Source: an uncultured Paracoccaceae bacterium (GTDB lineage: Bacteria; Pseudomonadota; Alphaproteobacteria; Rhodobacterales; Rhodobacteraceae). From it: a stretch of DNA of 64,000 nt. The stretch lies in contig CANMMF010000002.1 in assembly GCA_947498985.1 (NCBI GenBank), positions 186,001 through 250,000 on the forward strand, written 5' to 3'. The notes beneath the pieces are model-generated. The model saw nothing but the letters and a program-made list of their open reading frames with translations. It was not told the origin of the DNA and made no database searches. Both the position numbers and the translations under genes were made by a program. Below are positions 56,657-64,000 of this stretch, piece by piece (position 1 is the first letter of the stretch; each line of letters starts with the position of its first letter).

Positions 56657-57076
56657 TCAGTCCTCCGCGGTCTCTTCGGCGTCGGCGCGGGCCTTGTCGG
56701 CCGCGCCCTTGGCGTCGACATCGCGGTCCACCAGTTCGATGATCGCCATGGGCGCCATGTCGCCATAGCGGAACCCGGCCTTGAGCACACGCGTATAGCC
56801 GCCCGAACGCTCGGTGTAGCGCGGTCCAAGCGTCTCAAACAGCTTGGCCACATGCATGTCCTGCTTGAGCTGGGCCGCGGCCTGACGGCGCGCATGCACG
56901 TCACCGCGCTTTCCCAGAGTGATCAGCTTGTCCATGACCCGCTTGAGTTCCTTGGCCTTGGGCAGCGTGGTCTTGATCTGCTCATGTTCGATGAGCGAAC
57001 CGGCCATGTTCGCGAACAGCGCCTTGCGGTGCTCATGGGTGCGGTTGAGGCGGCGATAGCCTTTTGCGTGACGCAT
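56657..57076 (-). CDS. rplQ: 50S ribosomal protein L17
   Basis: About 139 residues. [32 protein letters not shown] pattern and [25 protein letters not shown]. An acidic, Ala-rich C-terminal extension follows, common in alphaproteobacteria. Last gene of the block. Confidence 0.96.
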   Translation of the reverse strand: MRHAKGYRRLNRTHEHRKALFANMAGSLIEHEQIKTTLPKAKELKRVMDKLITLGKRGDVHARRQAAAQLKQDMHVAKLFETLGPRYTERSGGYTRVLKAGFRYGDMAPMAIIELVDRDVDAKGAADKARADAEETAED

Positions 57077-57174
57077 ATGTCTTACTCCTTGTGCCCTCTA
57101 CGGGCGATTTTGCTTTGTCCGGTGGCCGATGCGTGTCAGCCACTCTCCTTGGGGCGGAATGCCCATCGTGTAGG

Positions 57175-57267
57175 CCACCCCCCGGCCCCGCCTCCCCACC
57201 CGTCCGCCAAGCCTACCGATTGAGCAGACGCTTGGTGGCCGGGTGGGGAGGTTCAGCCGGGGGGTGG
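57175..57267 (-). repeat. Long imperfect hairpin between rpoA and rplQ
   Basis: Three nested paired segments: CCACCCCCCGGC (57175-57186) with GCCGGGGGGTGG (57256-57267); CCTCCCCACCCG (57191-57202) with CGGGTGGGGAGG (57240-57251); CCAAGC (57207-57212) with GCTTGG (57230-57235). All are perfect within each segment, giving about 30 bp. It fills half of the unusually large rpoA-rplQ spacer. It may be an RNA-processing or attenuation element. Confidence 0.75.
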
Positions 57268-57272
57268 TGTTG

Positions 57273-58289
57273 TCAGAACGAGTCTTCCAGCTTCTTGGCC
57301 AGATCCTCGATATTGTCCGGCGGCCAGTCCTCGACATCCATGCCAAGATGCAGACCCATGCCCGAGAGCACTTCCTTGATCTCGTTCAGCGACTTGCGGC
57401 CGAAGTTCGGGGTGCGCAGCATCTCTGCTTCGGTTTTCTGGATAAGGTCCCCGATATAAACGATATTATCGTTTTTCAGACAGTTGGCCGAGCGCACGGA
57501 AAGCTCCAGCTCATCGACTTTCTTGAGCAGCAGCGGGTTGAACTCGAGCCCGTCGTCATCGTCCTGACGCGAGGCCGATTCCGGCTCGTCGAAGTTGACG
57601 AAGATGCTGAGCTGGTCCTGCAGGATGCGCGCGGCAAAGGCGATGGCATCTTCGGGCGTGACCGAGCCATCGGTCTCGATCTTCATGGTCAGCTTGTCAT
57701 AGTCCAGCACCTGGCCTTCACGTGTCGGCTGCACATCGTAGGCCACCTTCTTGACCGGCGAATAGATCGCGTCGATCGGGATGAGGCCAATGGGCGCGTC
57801 TTCGGGCTTGTTCTTGTCCGCGGAGACATAGCCTTTGCCGGTGTTGACGGTGAGCTCCATATAGACTTCGGCGCCCTCGTCCACGTGGCAGATCACGTGA
57901 TCGCGGTTCAGCACTTCGATGCCTGCGGATTCGGAGATGTCACCTGCGGTCACGACGCCCGGACCCTTGGCATTGATCGACAGCCGCTTGGGGCCTTCGA
58001 CTTCCATGCGCAGGCTCACGCCCTTGAGGTTCAGGATGATGTCGGTCACGTCCTCGCGCACACCGGCGACAGAGGAAAACTCGTGCAGCACATTGTCGAT
58101 CTGCACGGAGGTGATGGCGGCGCCCTGCAGGCTCGACAGCAGAACCCGGCGCACGGCGTTGCCGAGCGTCAGGCCAAAGCCGCGCTCCAGCGGTTCGGCG
58201 ATGCATGTGGCCTGCTTGGCAGGATCGTTGCCCGGCTTGACGTCGAGCTGTGTCGGCTTGATGAGTTCGGCCCAGTTCTTGTGGATCAT
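57273..58289 (-). CDS. rpoA: RNA polymerase alpha subunit
   Basis: About 338 residues. The N-terminal dimerisation domain ([28 protein letters not shown]) is followed by the C-terminal DNA-binding domain ([45 protein letters not shown]). The start at 58289 ([15 protein letters not shown]) follows GGAGGG. Confidence 0.98.
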   Translation of the reverse strand: MIHKNWAELIKPTQLDVKPGNDPAKQATCIAEPLERGFGLTLGNAVRRVLLSSLQGAAITSVQIDNVLHEFSSVAGVREDVTDIILNLKGVSLRMEVEGPKRLSINAKGPGVVTAGDISESAGIEVLNRDHVICHVDEGAEVYMELTVNTGKGYVSADKNKPEDAPIGLIPIDAIYSPVKKVAYDVQPTREGQVLDYDKLTMKIETDGSVTPEDAIAFAARILQDQLSIFVNFDEPESASRQDDDDGLEFNPLLLKKVDELELSVRSANCLKNDNIVYIGDLIQKTEAEMLRTPNFGRKSLNEIKEVLSGMGLHLGMDVEDWPPDNIEDLAKKLEDSF

Positions 58290-58426
58290 GCGTCCCTCCA
58301 TACTTGCCTGCCTTCCATGTCCAAAAGGGCAGACGCCCGAGGTTTCAAAACGATCCGTCGCTTTTCAAACGACGAAACGAGGCCAAGCGCAAACCGCCCG
58401 GCCCCGAAAACAGAGTGCCTCGACAA

Positions 58427-58819
58427 TCAGACGCGGCGGCGCTTCGGCGGACGGCAGCCGTTATGCGCGATCGGCGTCACGTCGCGGATCGAGGTGATAT
58501 TGAAGCCAACCGCGGCCAGCGCGCGCAGCGCGCTTTCGCGGCCGGAGCCGGGGCCCTGCACTTCGACCTCAAGCGTCTTCACGCCATGTTCCTGCGCCTT
58601 CTTGCCCGCGTCTTCTGCGGCCAGCTGAGCGGCGTAGGGGGTCGATTTCCGCGAGCCCTTGAAGCCCATGGTGCCTGCCGATGACCATGCAATCGCGTTG
58701 CCCTGCACGTCGGAGATCAGGATCTTGGTGTTGTTGAAGGTCGAATTCACATGGGCCACGCCCGCTGCGATGTTCTTGGAAACCTTCTTCTTGCCGCCAC
58801 GGCGGGTATCTCGTGCCAT
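58427..58819 (-). CDS. rpsK: 30S ribosomal protein S11
   Basis: About 130 residues. [27 protein letters not shown] and [11 protein letters not shown], ending [11 protein letters not shown]. Standard S11. Gap of 137 nt to rpoA, longer than usual. Confidence 0.97.
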   Translation of the reverse strand: MARDTRRGGKKKVSKNIAAGVAHVNSTFNNTKILISDVQGNAIAWSSAGTMGFKGSRKSTPYAAQLAAEDAGKKAQEHGVKTLEVEVQGPGSGRESALRALAAVGFNITSIRDVTPIAHNGCRPPKRRRV

Positions 58820-58834
58820 ATCGCGTGCCTCCCC

Positions 58835-59203
58835 TTACTTCTTCTTGCCGGCAATGGCCTTTGCGGGGCCCTTGCGCGTGCGTGCGTTGGTATGGGTGCG
58901 CTGACCGCGCACAGGCAGGTTGCGGCGATGACGCAGACCGCGGTAGCAGCCGAGATCCATCAGACGCTTGACGTTCATCTGCACTTCGCGGCGCAGGTCG
59001 CCTTCGACGGTGTAGTTGGCGTCGATATGCTCGCGCACGGCAAGCACTTCGGCATCGGAAAGCTCGTTCACACGACGCGACGGGTCGATGCTGACCGCTT
59101 CGCAGATTTCCCTGGCCGAGCTGTGGCCAATGCCTGTGATATAGGTGAGTGCAATCGGCACTCGCTTGTTGGTCGGGATATTGACGCCGGCAATACGTGC
59201 CAC
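58835..59203 (-). CDS. rpsM: 30S ribosomal protein S13
   Basis: About 122 residues. [26 protein letters not shown] and [24 protein letters not shown]. Immediately before rpsK. Its upstream spacer is 249 nt, so it may have its own promoter. Confidence 0.97.
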   Translation of the reverse strand: MARIAGVNIPTNKRVPIALTYITGIGHSSAREICEAVSIDPSRRVNELSDAEVLAVREHIDANYTVEGDLRREVQMNVKRLMDLGCYRGLRHRRNLPVRGQRTHTNARTRKGPAKAIAGKKK

Positions 59204-59452
59204 GTTTCGCTTCCTTTCGTTGCGAGCCCGTCATACCAGGCCCTTTTTTCACAACGGAAGCCCGGCGCTTTTCGCGGTCCGGGCCTCAGTCATATCGAGG
59301 TGATGTGCCGCAATCGGAGCGCGCCGATTCGACGGAATTGTCCCAATGGGATGGCGCTACCTATGGGCGCGCATGGCCAAGGTCAACCCCCTGTCAAGGG
59401 TTTTGTGAGATTGCGCAGCGCTTTGCGCATTGCGCCTGCCCGGGACGTTCCG

Positions 59453-59824
59453 TCACCCACCGCAATGGTGATAGATCTCGGGCTGATCGGCCCCGTCGAA
59501 ATAGACATAGAGCAGGCCGTCTTCCTCTGGAAACCAGCGAAACGCAATGGCCTGCGGCTCCAGAAATCCCGGCTCTTCGCAATAGCCCAGCCGCACCACG
59601 GTCCGGAACTGCGACCAGTCGGGTGTGTCGAGCGGCGGCATGATCTCGCAATGATACTCCAGCCCCCAGAAATCCTTGCCATCGAAACTGGTGTCCTGTT
59701 CCGCGCGCTCGTCCGGCGCGAGGCGGCAGCCGGAAGGGTCGGTCGTGAAGTCGAGCGTCTGCGCATTGGCCCCGGTGGCGAGGGTCAGGGCGAGAAGGGC
59801 GGCGCAGAACATGTGGCGGATCAT
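59453..59824 (-). CDS. Small secreted protein inserted beside rpsM
   Basis: About 123 residues with a signal peptide (MIRHMFCAALLALTLATGANA). The mature part has several Cys and aromatic residues (FWGLEYHCEIMPPLDTPDWSQF, FRWFPEEDGLLYVYFDGAD). The 59824 start follows GGGAGCC. No family recognised. It interrupts the adk-rpsM order. Confidence 0.6.
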   Translation of the reverse strand: MIRHMFCAALLALTLATGANAQTLDFTTDPSGCRLAPDERAEQDTSFDGKDFWGLEYHCEIMPPLDTPDWSQFRTVVRLGYCEEPGFLEPQAIAFRWFPEEDGLLYVYFDGADQPEIYHHCGG

Positions 59825-59907
59825 CGAAGGCTCCCGGAACAGCATGGCGCGCAGCCTAGGCGGTTTGCGCCGGATCGCAAACCGCCAACTGCGCTTGCTT
59901 ACTGCGC

Positions 59908-60351
59908 TTACTTGAAGGTCACCAGATAGACACCGGCAATGACCATGACCGCGCCCGCGATCTTGCCGATGGTCAGGGGCTGTGCGGCGATGCCGAAAAT
60001 CCCCATGTAGCCAAAGGCCATCCCGGCCAGAACCTGACCCGCGACCAGAAAGACAAACATCGGCCCGATGCCGATCCGCGGCACGAGGAAGGACGTGGCG
60101 ATGATCATCATCGCGCTCATCACACCTGCCGCATAAAGCCAGACCGGCAGCGACAGCGCTTTCTGGAACTCCGCCGTCCGGCTGCCGCTGGCCACCGCGA
60201 TGGCGACCGACGACAGGAAGGCGATGAAGAAGAACGGCACATTGCCCATCGGCGCCGCGCCCATGATCTGCGCGGAACGCGCGACCATCGGCACATAAAC
60301 GGACATCACGGCCCCCATGGCGAGGGCGAGCAAAACGTAAGAAATCAGCAT
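59908..60351 (-). CDS. YdcZ-type DMT membrane protein
   Basis: About 147 residues, five helices, single-repeat DMT form (FLVPRIGIGPMFVFLVAGQVLAGMAFGYMGIFG). Likely works as a dimer. An ATG at 60351 was chosen over a TTG at 60363 for better ribosome-site spacing. It is also inserted between adk and rpsM. Confidence 0.75.
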   Translation of the reverse strand: MLISYVLLALAMGAVMSVYVPMVARSAQIMGAAPMGNVPFFFIAFLSSVAIAVASGSRTAEFQKALSLPVWLYAAGVMSAMMIIATSFLVPRIGIGPMFVFLVAGQVLAGMAFGYMGIFGIAAQPLTIGKIAGAVMVIAGVYLVTFK

Positions 60352-60449
60352 CTGGTCATCCAATCCTTGGTCAATCCTCAGATACCATGGATTGGCATTG
60401 GCTCAAAAAACCCGGCGAAGCGATGGCGCGCGTGGGCTTTCAAACACCA

Positions 60450-60470
60450 AAGGGGCCGCGACGGCCCCTT
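60450..60470 (-). terminator. Short hairpin after adk
   Basis: AAGGGGCCG (60450-60458) pairs with CGGCCCCTT (60462-60470) around CGA. On the minus strand a T/G-rich stretch follows, so termination is plausible but weak. It separates adk from the two inserted genes. Confidence 0.55.
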
Positions 60471-60496
60471 CGTCCCAATCAGTCTGATCGCGGCCG

Positions 60497-61144
60497 TCAG
60501 CCTTCGAGCCTGGTTGCCAATTCGGTCTTCACCGCCTCCATGCTGCCCATGCCGTCAACACGGGTGTGCAGTCCTTTGGCATAGTAATAGCCCAGCAGCG
60601 GCGAGGTCTGCTTGTAATAGGCCATGAGCCGCGTGCGCAGGCTTTCCTCGTTATCGTCCGCCCGGCGTTTGAACTGGTTCTCGGCGCCGCAGTTGGTGCA
60701 TTTGCCATCCGCGGGGATCGGCTTGGTCTGGTCGTTATAGACCTCGCCGCAATTGCCGCAGGTCGAGCGCGCGGTGATGCGGGCGACCAGGGCCTCATCG
60801 TCGACACCGATCTCGATCACCCGGTCGAGCGTCTGGCCGGTCTCGTTCAGCAGCGCGCCCAAGGCGTCGGCCTGCGCCAGCGTGCGCGGGAAGCCGTCGA
60901 AGATGAACCCGTCGGCTTTTGTCGTTTCCAGCTTCTCGCGGATCAGACCGATTACGATCTCGTCGGTCACCAGCTCTCCACGCGCCATCACACCGGCGAC
61001 CATCTGGCCCATCTCGGTGCCGCTGTCCTTGGCCTCGCGCAGCATGTCGCCGGTGGACAGCTGAACCATGTTGCGCTCATCGACCAGAATGCGGGCCTGC
61101 GTGCCTTTGCCAGCGCCCGGCGGTCCAAGAAGAATGATGTTCAT
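60497..61144 (-). CDS. adk: Adenylate kinase
   Basis: About 215 residues. [12 protein letters not shown]-loop, [13 protein letters not shown], and a zinc-type LID with STCGNCG and [10 protein letters not shown] (four Cys). Overlaps secY by 4 nt. Confidence 0.96.
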   Translation of the reverse strand: MNIILLGPPGAGKGTQARILVDERNMVQLSTGDMLREAKDSGTEMGQMVAGVMARGELVTDEIVIGLIREKLETTKADGFIFDGFPRTLAQADALGALLNETGQTLDRVIEIGVDDEALVARITARSTCGNCGEVYNDQTKPIPADGKCTNCGAENQFKRRADDNEESLRTRLMAYYKQTSPLLGYYYAKGLHTRVDGMGSMEAVKTELATRLEG

Positions 61145-62508
61145 CGGCGCGACGGTGCCCCCCGTTTCTTGCGTGTCTTGCCTTTGCCGCGCAGCTGCGA
61201 CTTCTGGATCAGACCTTCGTATTGGTGCGCCAGAAGATGGCTTTGCACCTGCTGGATCGTATCCATGGTCACGCTAACCACAATCAGAACCGATGTCCCG
61301 CCGAAATAGAATGGAATGGCGAACTGGTTGCGCAGGATCTCCGGCAGCAGACAGACAGCCGCAAGATAGCCGGAGCCCAGAACCAGCACGCGGTTGACCA
61401 CGTATTCGAGATATTCCGAGGTCTTCTTGCCGGGGCGTATGCCGGGCACAAAGCCGTTCTGGTTCTTGAGGTTCTCGGCCACGTCATCGGGTTTGAAGCT
61501 GACGTTGAACGTGTAGAAATACGCGAAGAAGATGATCATCGCCGCAAAGAACAGCAGGTAAAGCGGCTGCCCGGGGCCGAAATAGGCCAGGATGGTCCCC
61601 ATGATCGGGCCGCTGGCATTCTCACCCGAGAAAGTCGAGATCGTCACCGGCAAGAGCAGCAGGGACGATGCGAAGATCGCCGGGATCACACCTGCGGGGT
61701 TCACCTTGACCGGCAGGTGGCTGTTCTGCGCCTCGGTCATCTTCATGCCGACCTGGCGGCGCGGATACTGGATGGTGATTTTTCGGAGCGCCCGCTCCAT
61801 GAAGACCACGAAGGCGATCACCGCCACAACCATGATCATCACACCCACGATCACCGCCGGGCTGATGGCGCCCGACCGGCCGCTTTCGAAGAACTGCGCC
61901 AAAGCGGCGGGCAGCTCGGCGATGATGCCGACAAAGATGATCAGCGAGATACCGTTGCCGATGCCGCGCGCAGTGATCTGCTCGCCGAGCCACATCAGGA
62001 ACATCGTGCCGCCCACTAGCGTGATCACGCAGGACGCGCGGAAATACCAGCCGGGATCAGAGACCAGATCCCCCGCCTCCAGCGACACGGCCAGCCCGTA
62101 GGCCTGGAAAGTCGCAAGCAAAACAGTACCATAGCGCGTGTACTGGTTGATCTTCTTGCGCCCCTGCTCCCCCTCTTTCTTGAGCTGTTCAAGTGCGGGC
62201 ACCATCGAGGTCAGAAGCTGCACGATGATCGAGGCAGAGATATACGGCATGATGCCCAGCGCGAAGATCCCCATCCGGCTGAGCGCGCCGCCGGTGAACA
62301 TCGACACCATCCCGGCAATCCCCTGACCGGCCTGGTCGACAAACTCGCGCAAGGCGACGCCGTCGATACCCGGCACCGGCAGGAACGTGCCGATGCGGTA
62401 GACGATCAGAAGGCCGAGCGTGAAGAGGATGCGGTTGCGCAGGTCGGTGGCTTTGCCAAGTGCCGCCCAGCTGGTGTTGGCGGCCATTTGCTCTGCTGCG
62501 GATACCAT
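61141..62508 (-). CDS. secY: Protein translocase subunit SecY
   Basis: About 455 residues, ten helices. Start [34 protein letters not shown]; typical [44 protein letters not shown] and [22 protein letters not shown]. The 62508 start is family-like. Confidence 0.97.
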   Translation of the reverse strand: MVSAAEQMAANTSWAALGKATDLRNRILFTLGLLIVYRIGTFLPVPGIDGVALREFVDQAGQGIAGMVSMFTGGALSRMGIFALGIMPYISASIIVQLLTSMVPALEQLKKEGEQGRKKINQYTRYGTVLLATFQAYGLAVSLEAGDLVSDPGWYFRASCVITLVGGTMFLMWLGEQITARGIGNGISLIIFVGIIAELPAALAQFFESGRSGAISPAVIVGVMIMVVAVIAFVVFMERALRKITIQYPRRQVGMKMTEAQNSHLPVKVNPAGVIPAIFASSLLLLPVTISTFSGENASGPIMGTILAYFGPGQPLYLLFFAAMIIFFAYFYTFNVSFKPDDVAENLKNQNGFVPGIRPGKKTSEYLEYVVNRVLVLGSGYLAAVCLLPEILRNQFAIPFYFGGTSVLIVVSVTMDTIQQVQSHLLAHQYEGLIQKSQLRGKGKTRKKRGAPSRR

Positions 62509-62631
62509 GCGGATCTCTCTATATATCAGACGAACGCCGCCTCGACGCGTTTTCCGTCGGGCGGCGTTTGCGGGAAAACTGGAGGTTATGTAAGCGGCGC
62601 GCGGGCCGCTCACAAGTCAAACTTGACAGTC

Positions 62632-63105
62632 TCAGTCTGCCGCTGCCGCGCTTGTGACTGTCAGTGAGCCGCCGGATTTCTCCACCGCGTCGATGGCCGA
62701 CTTCGACGCGCCGGTCACTTCGAGCGTCAGCTTGGCGGTCACGTCGCCCTTGGCGAGCACGCGGATGCCGTCGAGTTTGCGGCGCACGAGGCCCGATGCG
62801 ACAAGCGCATCCTCGGTGATGGTGGCCGCCCCGTCGAGCTTGCCGGCATCGACGAATTTCTGGATCAGACCCAGGTTGACCACCGCAAAGGATTTGCGGT
62901 TGGGCTTGTTGAAGCCACGCTTGGGCAGGCGCTGATAGAGCGGCATCTGGCCGCCTTCATAGCCGTTGATCGCCACACCCGAACGGGATTTCTGACCTTT
63001 GATACCCCGACCGGCCATCTTGCCCCGGCCCGAGCCCGGACCACGGCCGACGCGCTGCTTGCGCTTGGTTGCACCGGGATTGTCGCGCAGTTCATTCAGT
63101 TTCAT
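62632..63105 (-). CDS. rplO: 50S ribosomal protein L15
   Basis: About 157 residues. [43 protein letters not shown] and [18 protein letters not shown]. rpmD is not upstream as usual; instead 650 gene-free bases follow. Confidence 0.96.
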   Translation of the reverse strand: MKLNELRDNPGATKRKQRVGRGPGSGRGKMAGRGIKGQKSRSGVAINGYEGGQMPLYQRLPKRGFNKPNRKSFAVVNLGLIQKFVDAGKLDGAATITEDALVASGLVRRKLDGIRVLAKGDVTAKLTLEVTGASKSAIDAVEKSGGSLTVTSAAAAD

Positions 63106-63755
63106 ATCGCTTCTCCTAAGCCGGATGCTGCCCGCGAAGCGATAATGGGCAGACCACGGCATATCGTGTTTGTGAATCGGGCGGTGACGCCACCGGGCGC
63201 GTATAACGACCTGTGCGGAACGGATCAAGGGCCTCTTCTGCGCCGGGTGCCGGGGACCTGTTCGCCGCATCGCCACAGGCTGCGCCGCGCGCTGGGGTAC
63301 ATTGGTCATCGCAGCCGCGCTGCGTGCGAAAAACCGGATGATGCGCAAACAATTCTTAACCCGTCTCTGCAACTCTTACGCCTGTCCGGGACATGCCGCC
63401 ACGGATGAGATCACCGGAGATCGGGCTTTCCCGGCAACAGCTTGACCGCAGTTGAGGACCTGCGAGAGGCGCGCATTGACATGGCAGGCTTGCTGCCCCA
63501 TATCCCACCCACTGCCGCACCCGACGCGTGAGCGGGGCGGACGGGCGATCAGATCGGCCCGCACGGCAGACACTCTTCCCATTCGGTTCCCATTTCACGC
63601 GGGGGTCCAGCGCCGCAACAGGTCTCGGGCAATGCTGCACGTGGCTTTGGATTTGCGGCGGAACCCACGCTTGCGACCCTGGCCCGATGCGCCGGGGCGC
63701 TTGCCGCGCGGCGCAGGCCAAGGGGTCTCGCGTCGCAAGACCAAGGACGTTTCTT
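63106..63755. other. Large gene-free region beside rplO
   Basis: About 650 bases between rplO and the divergent helicase, with no convincing gene on either strand. It must hold the rplO promoter on one side. A plus-strand TTGACA at 63476-63481 and a small dyad (63483-63497) are the only clear elements. Confidence 0.45.
63476..63505 (+). promoter_or_regulatory. Candidate promoter of the DEAD-box gene
   Basis: TTGACA at 63476-63481 is a consensus -35; ATATCC 18 nt later is a poor -10. The dyad GGCAG/CTGCC (63483-63497) lies between them. It would give a 5' leader of about 240 nt, a length known for cold-induced DEAD-box mRNAs. Confidence 0.3.
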
Positions 63756-64000
63756 TTGGATTTCGACATGCTGGGACTGCCGTCCCGCCTTCAGGCGAAC
63801 CTCGCCAAACTCAACATCACCGACCCGACGCCGATCCAGACCAAGGCCATCCCGCATGCCATGAATGGCCGCGATGTGATGGGGCTGGCGCAGACCGGCA
63901 CCGGCAAGACCGCGGCCTTCGGCCTGCCCCTGCTTTCGACCCTGCTGCGCATGGAGGGGCGGCCTGCGCCCAAGACCGCGCGCGGTCTGATCCTGGCGCC
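63756..64000 (+). CDS. DEAD-box RNA helicase, partial
   Basis: The C-terminal part lies beyond the window. The Q motif ([23 protein letters not shown]) and motif I ([16 protein letters not shown]) are present, then RGLILAP (motif Ia). A TTG at 63756 behind AAGGA (63743-63747) encodes the family N-terminus [12 protein letters not shown]; the ATG at 63768 lacks a ribosome site. RhlE/DeaD type. Confidence 0.9.
   Translation, partial: MDFDMLGLPSRLQANLAKLNITDPTPIQTKAIPHAMNGRDVMGLAQTGTGKTAAFGLPLLSTLLRMEGRPAPKTARGLILA

Overview
The window is a high-GC stretch of alphaproteobacterial chromosome, most likely from the Rhodobacterales (Roseobacter group). The evidence is a CcrM-type GANTC methyltransferase, an LdtR-like MarR regulator, an aa3-type oxidase subunit IV of the alphaproteobacterial kind, DUF1127, DUF6173 and DUF6356 small proteins, the aapJQMP general amino-acid transporter, an ATP12 chaperone and a rpmH-rnpA-yidD-yidC region. 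No rRNA, tRNA, CRISPR array, insertion sequence or prophage was recognised. Nearly all of it reads as core chromosome with a few accessory inserts.

Layout. 1-5.6 kb: the N-terminal part of a SuhB-like inositol monophosphatase, two secreted small proteins, an aspartate aminotransferase, an XRE regulator with sdhE, and an LdtR-like regulator behind a perfect palindrome. 6-13.3 kb: an EamA permease, a YbjN protein, ccrM and rnhB, a lipoprotein, cytochrome oxidase subunit IV, an Lrp/AsnC divergon, and a rhomboid-like protein that lacks both catalytic residues. 13.4-25.3 kb: trpS, an SbtA-type bicarbonate permease, ruvCAB, DUF1127, prmA, an MFS permease, a TsuA/YeeE-like sulfur permease, rluE-tadA and rluB.

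25.3-31.6 kb is the most unusual region. It is one directional cluster of small membrane proteins, two XpaC-like membrane proteins, TelA, a DUF2927 lipoprotein and an SPFH protein with a C-terminal GYF_2-like domain. A lower-GC DUF6338 gene and a tiny downstream ORF sit between the DUF2927 and SPFH genes. It looks like a membrane-stress or membrane-organisation module whose function is not established. 31.7-35.3 kb, on the other strand, carries a three-gene unit: a VTT membrane protein, a mercuric-reductase-like flavoprotein and a membrane histidine kinase.

35.5-44.9 kb holds rpmH, rnpA, a small ORF, yidD, ttcA, an EAL protein with a degenerate GGDEF, yidC, a MOSC protein, engB, argB, a ferredoxin-like protein and sixA, many joined by 4-nt overlaps. 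45-56.6 kb holds aapJQMP with an intercistronic palindrome, then crcB-rluC-HAD-ATP12 (overlapping), rarA and a Deg-type protease, then a host-attachment-family protein. 56.6-63.1 kb is the distal S10/spc/alpha ribosomal block (rplO-secY-adk-[two inserted genes]-rpsM-rpsK-rpoA-rplQ) on the minus strand. It has a long hairpin between rpoA and rplQ, and rplO is detached from rpmD/rpsE. The window ends in a DEAD-box helicase gene.

Function calls rest on reading the translated sequences and remembered family features; no database search was run. Starts were chosen by Shine-Dalgarno position, overlap with neighbours and usual family N-termini.
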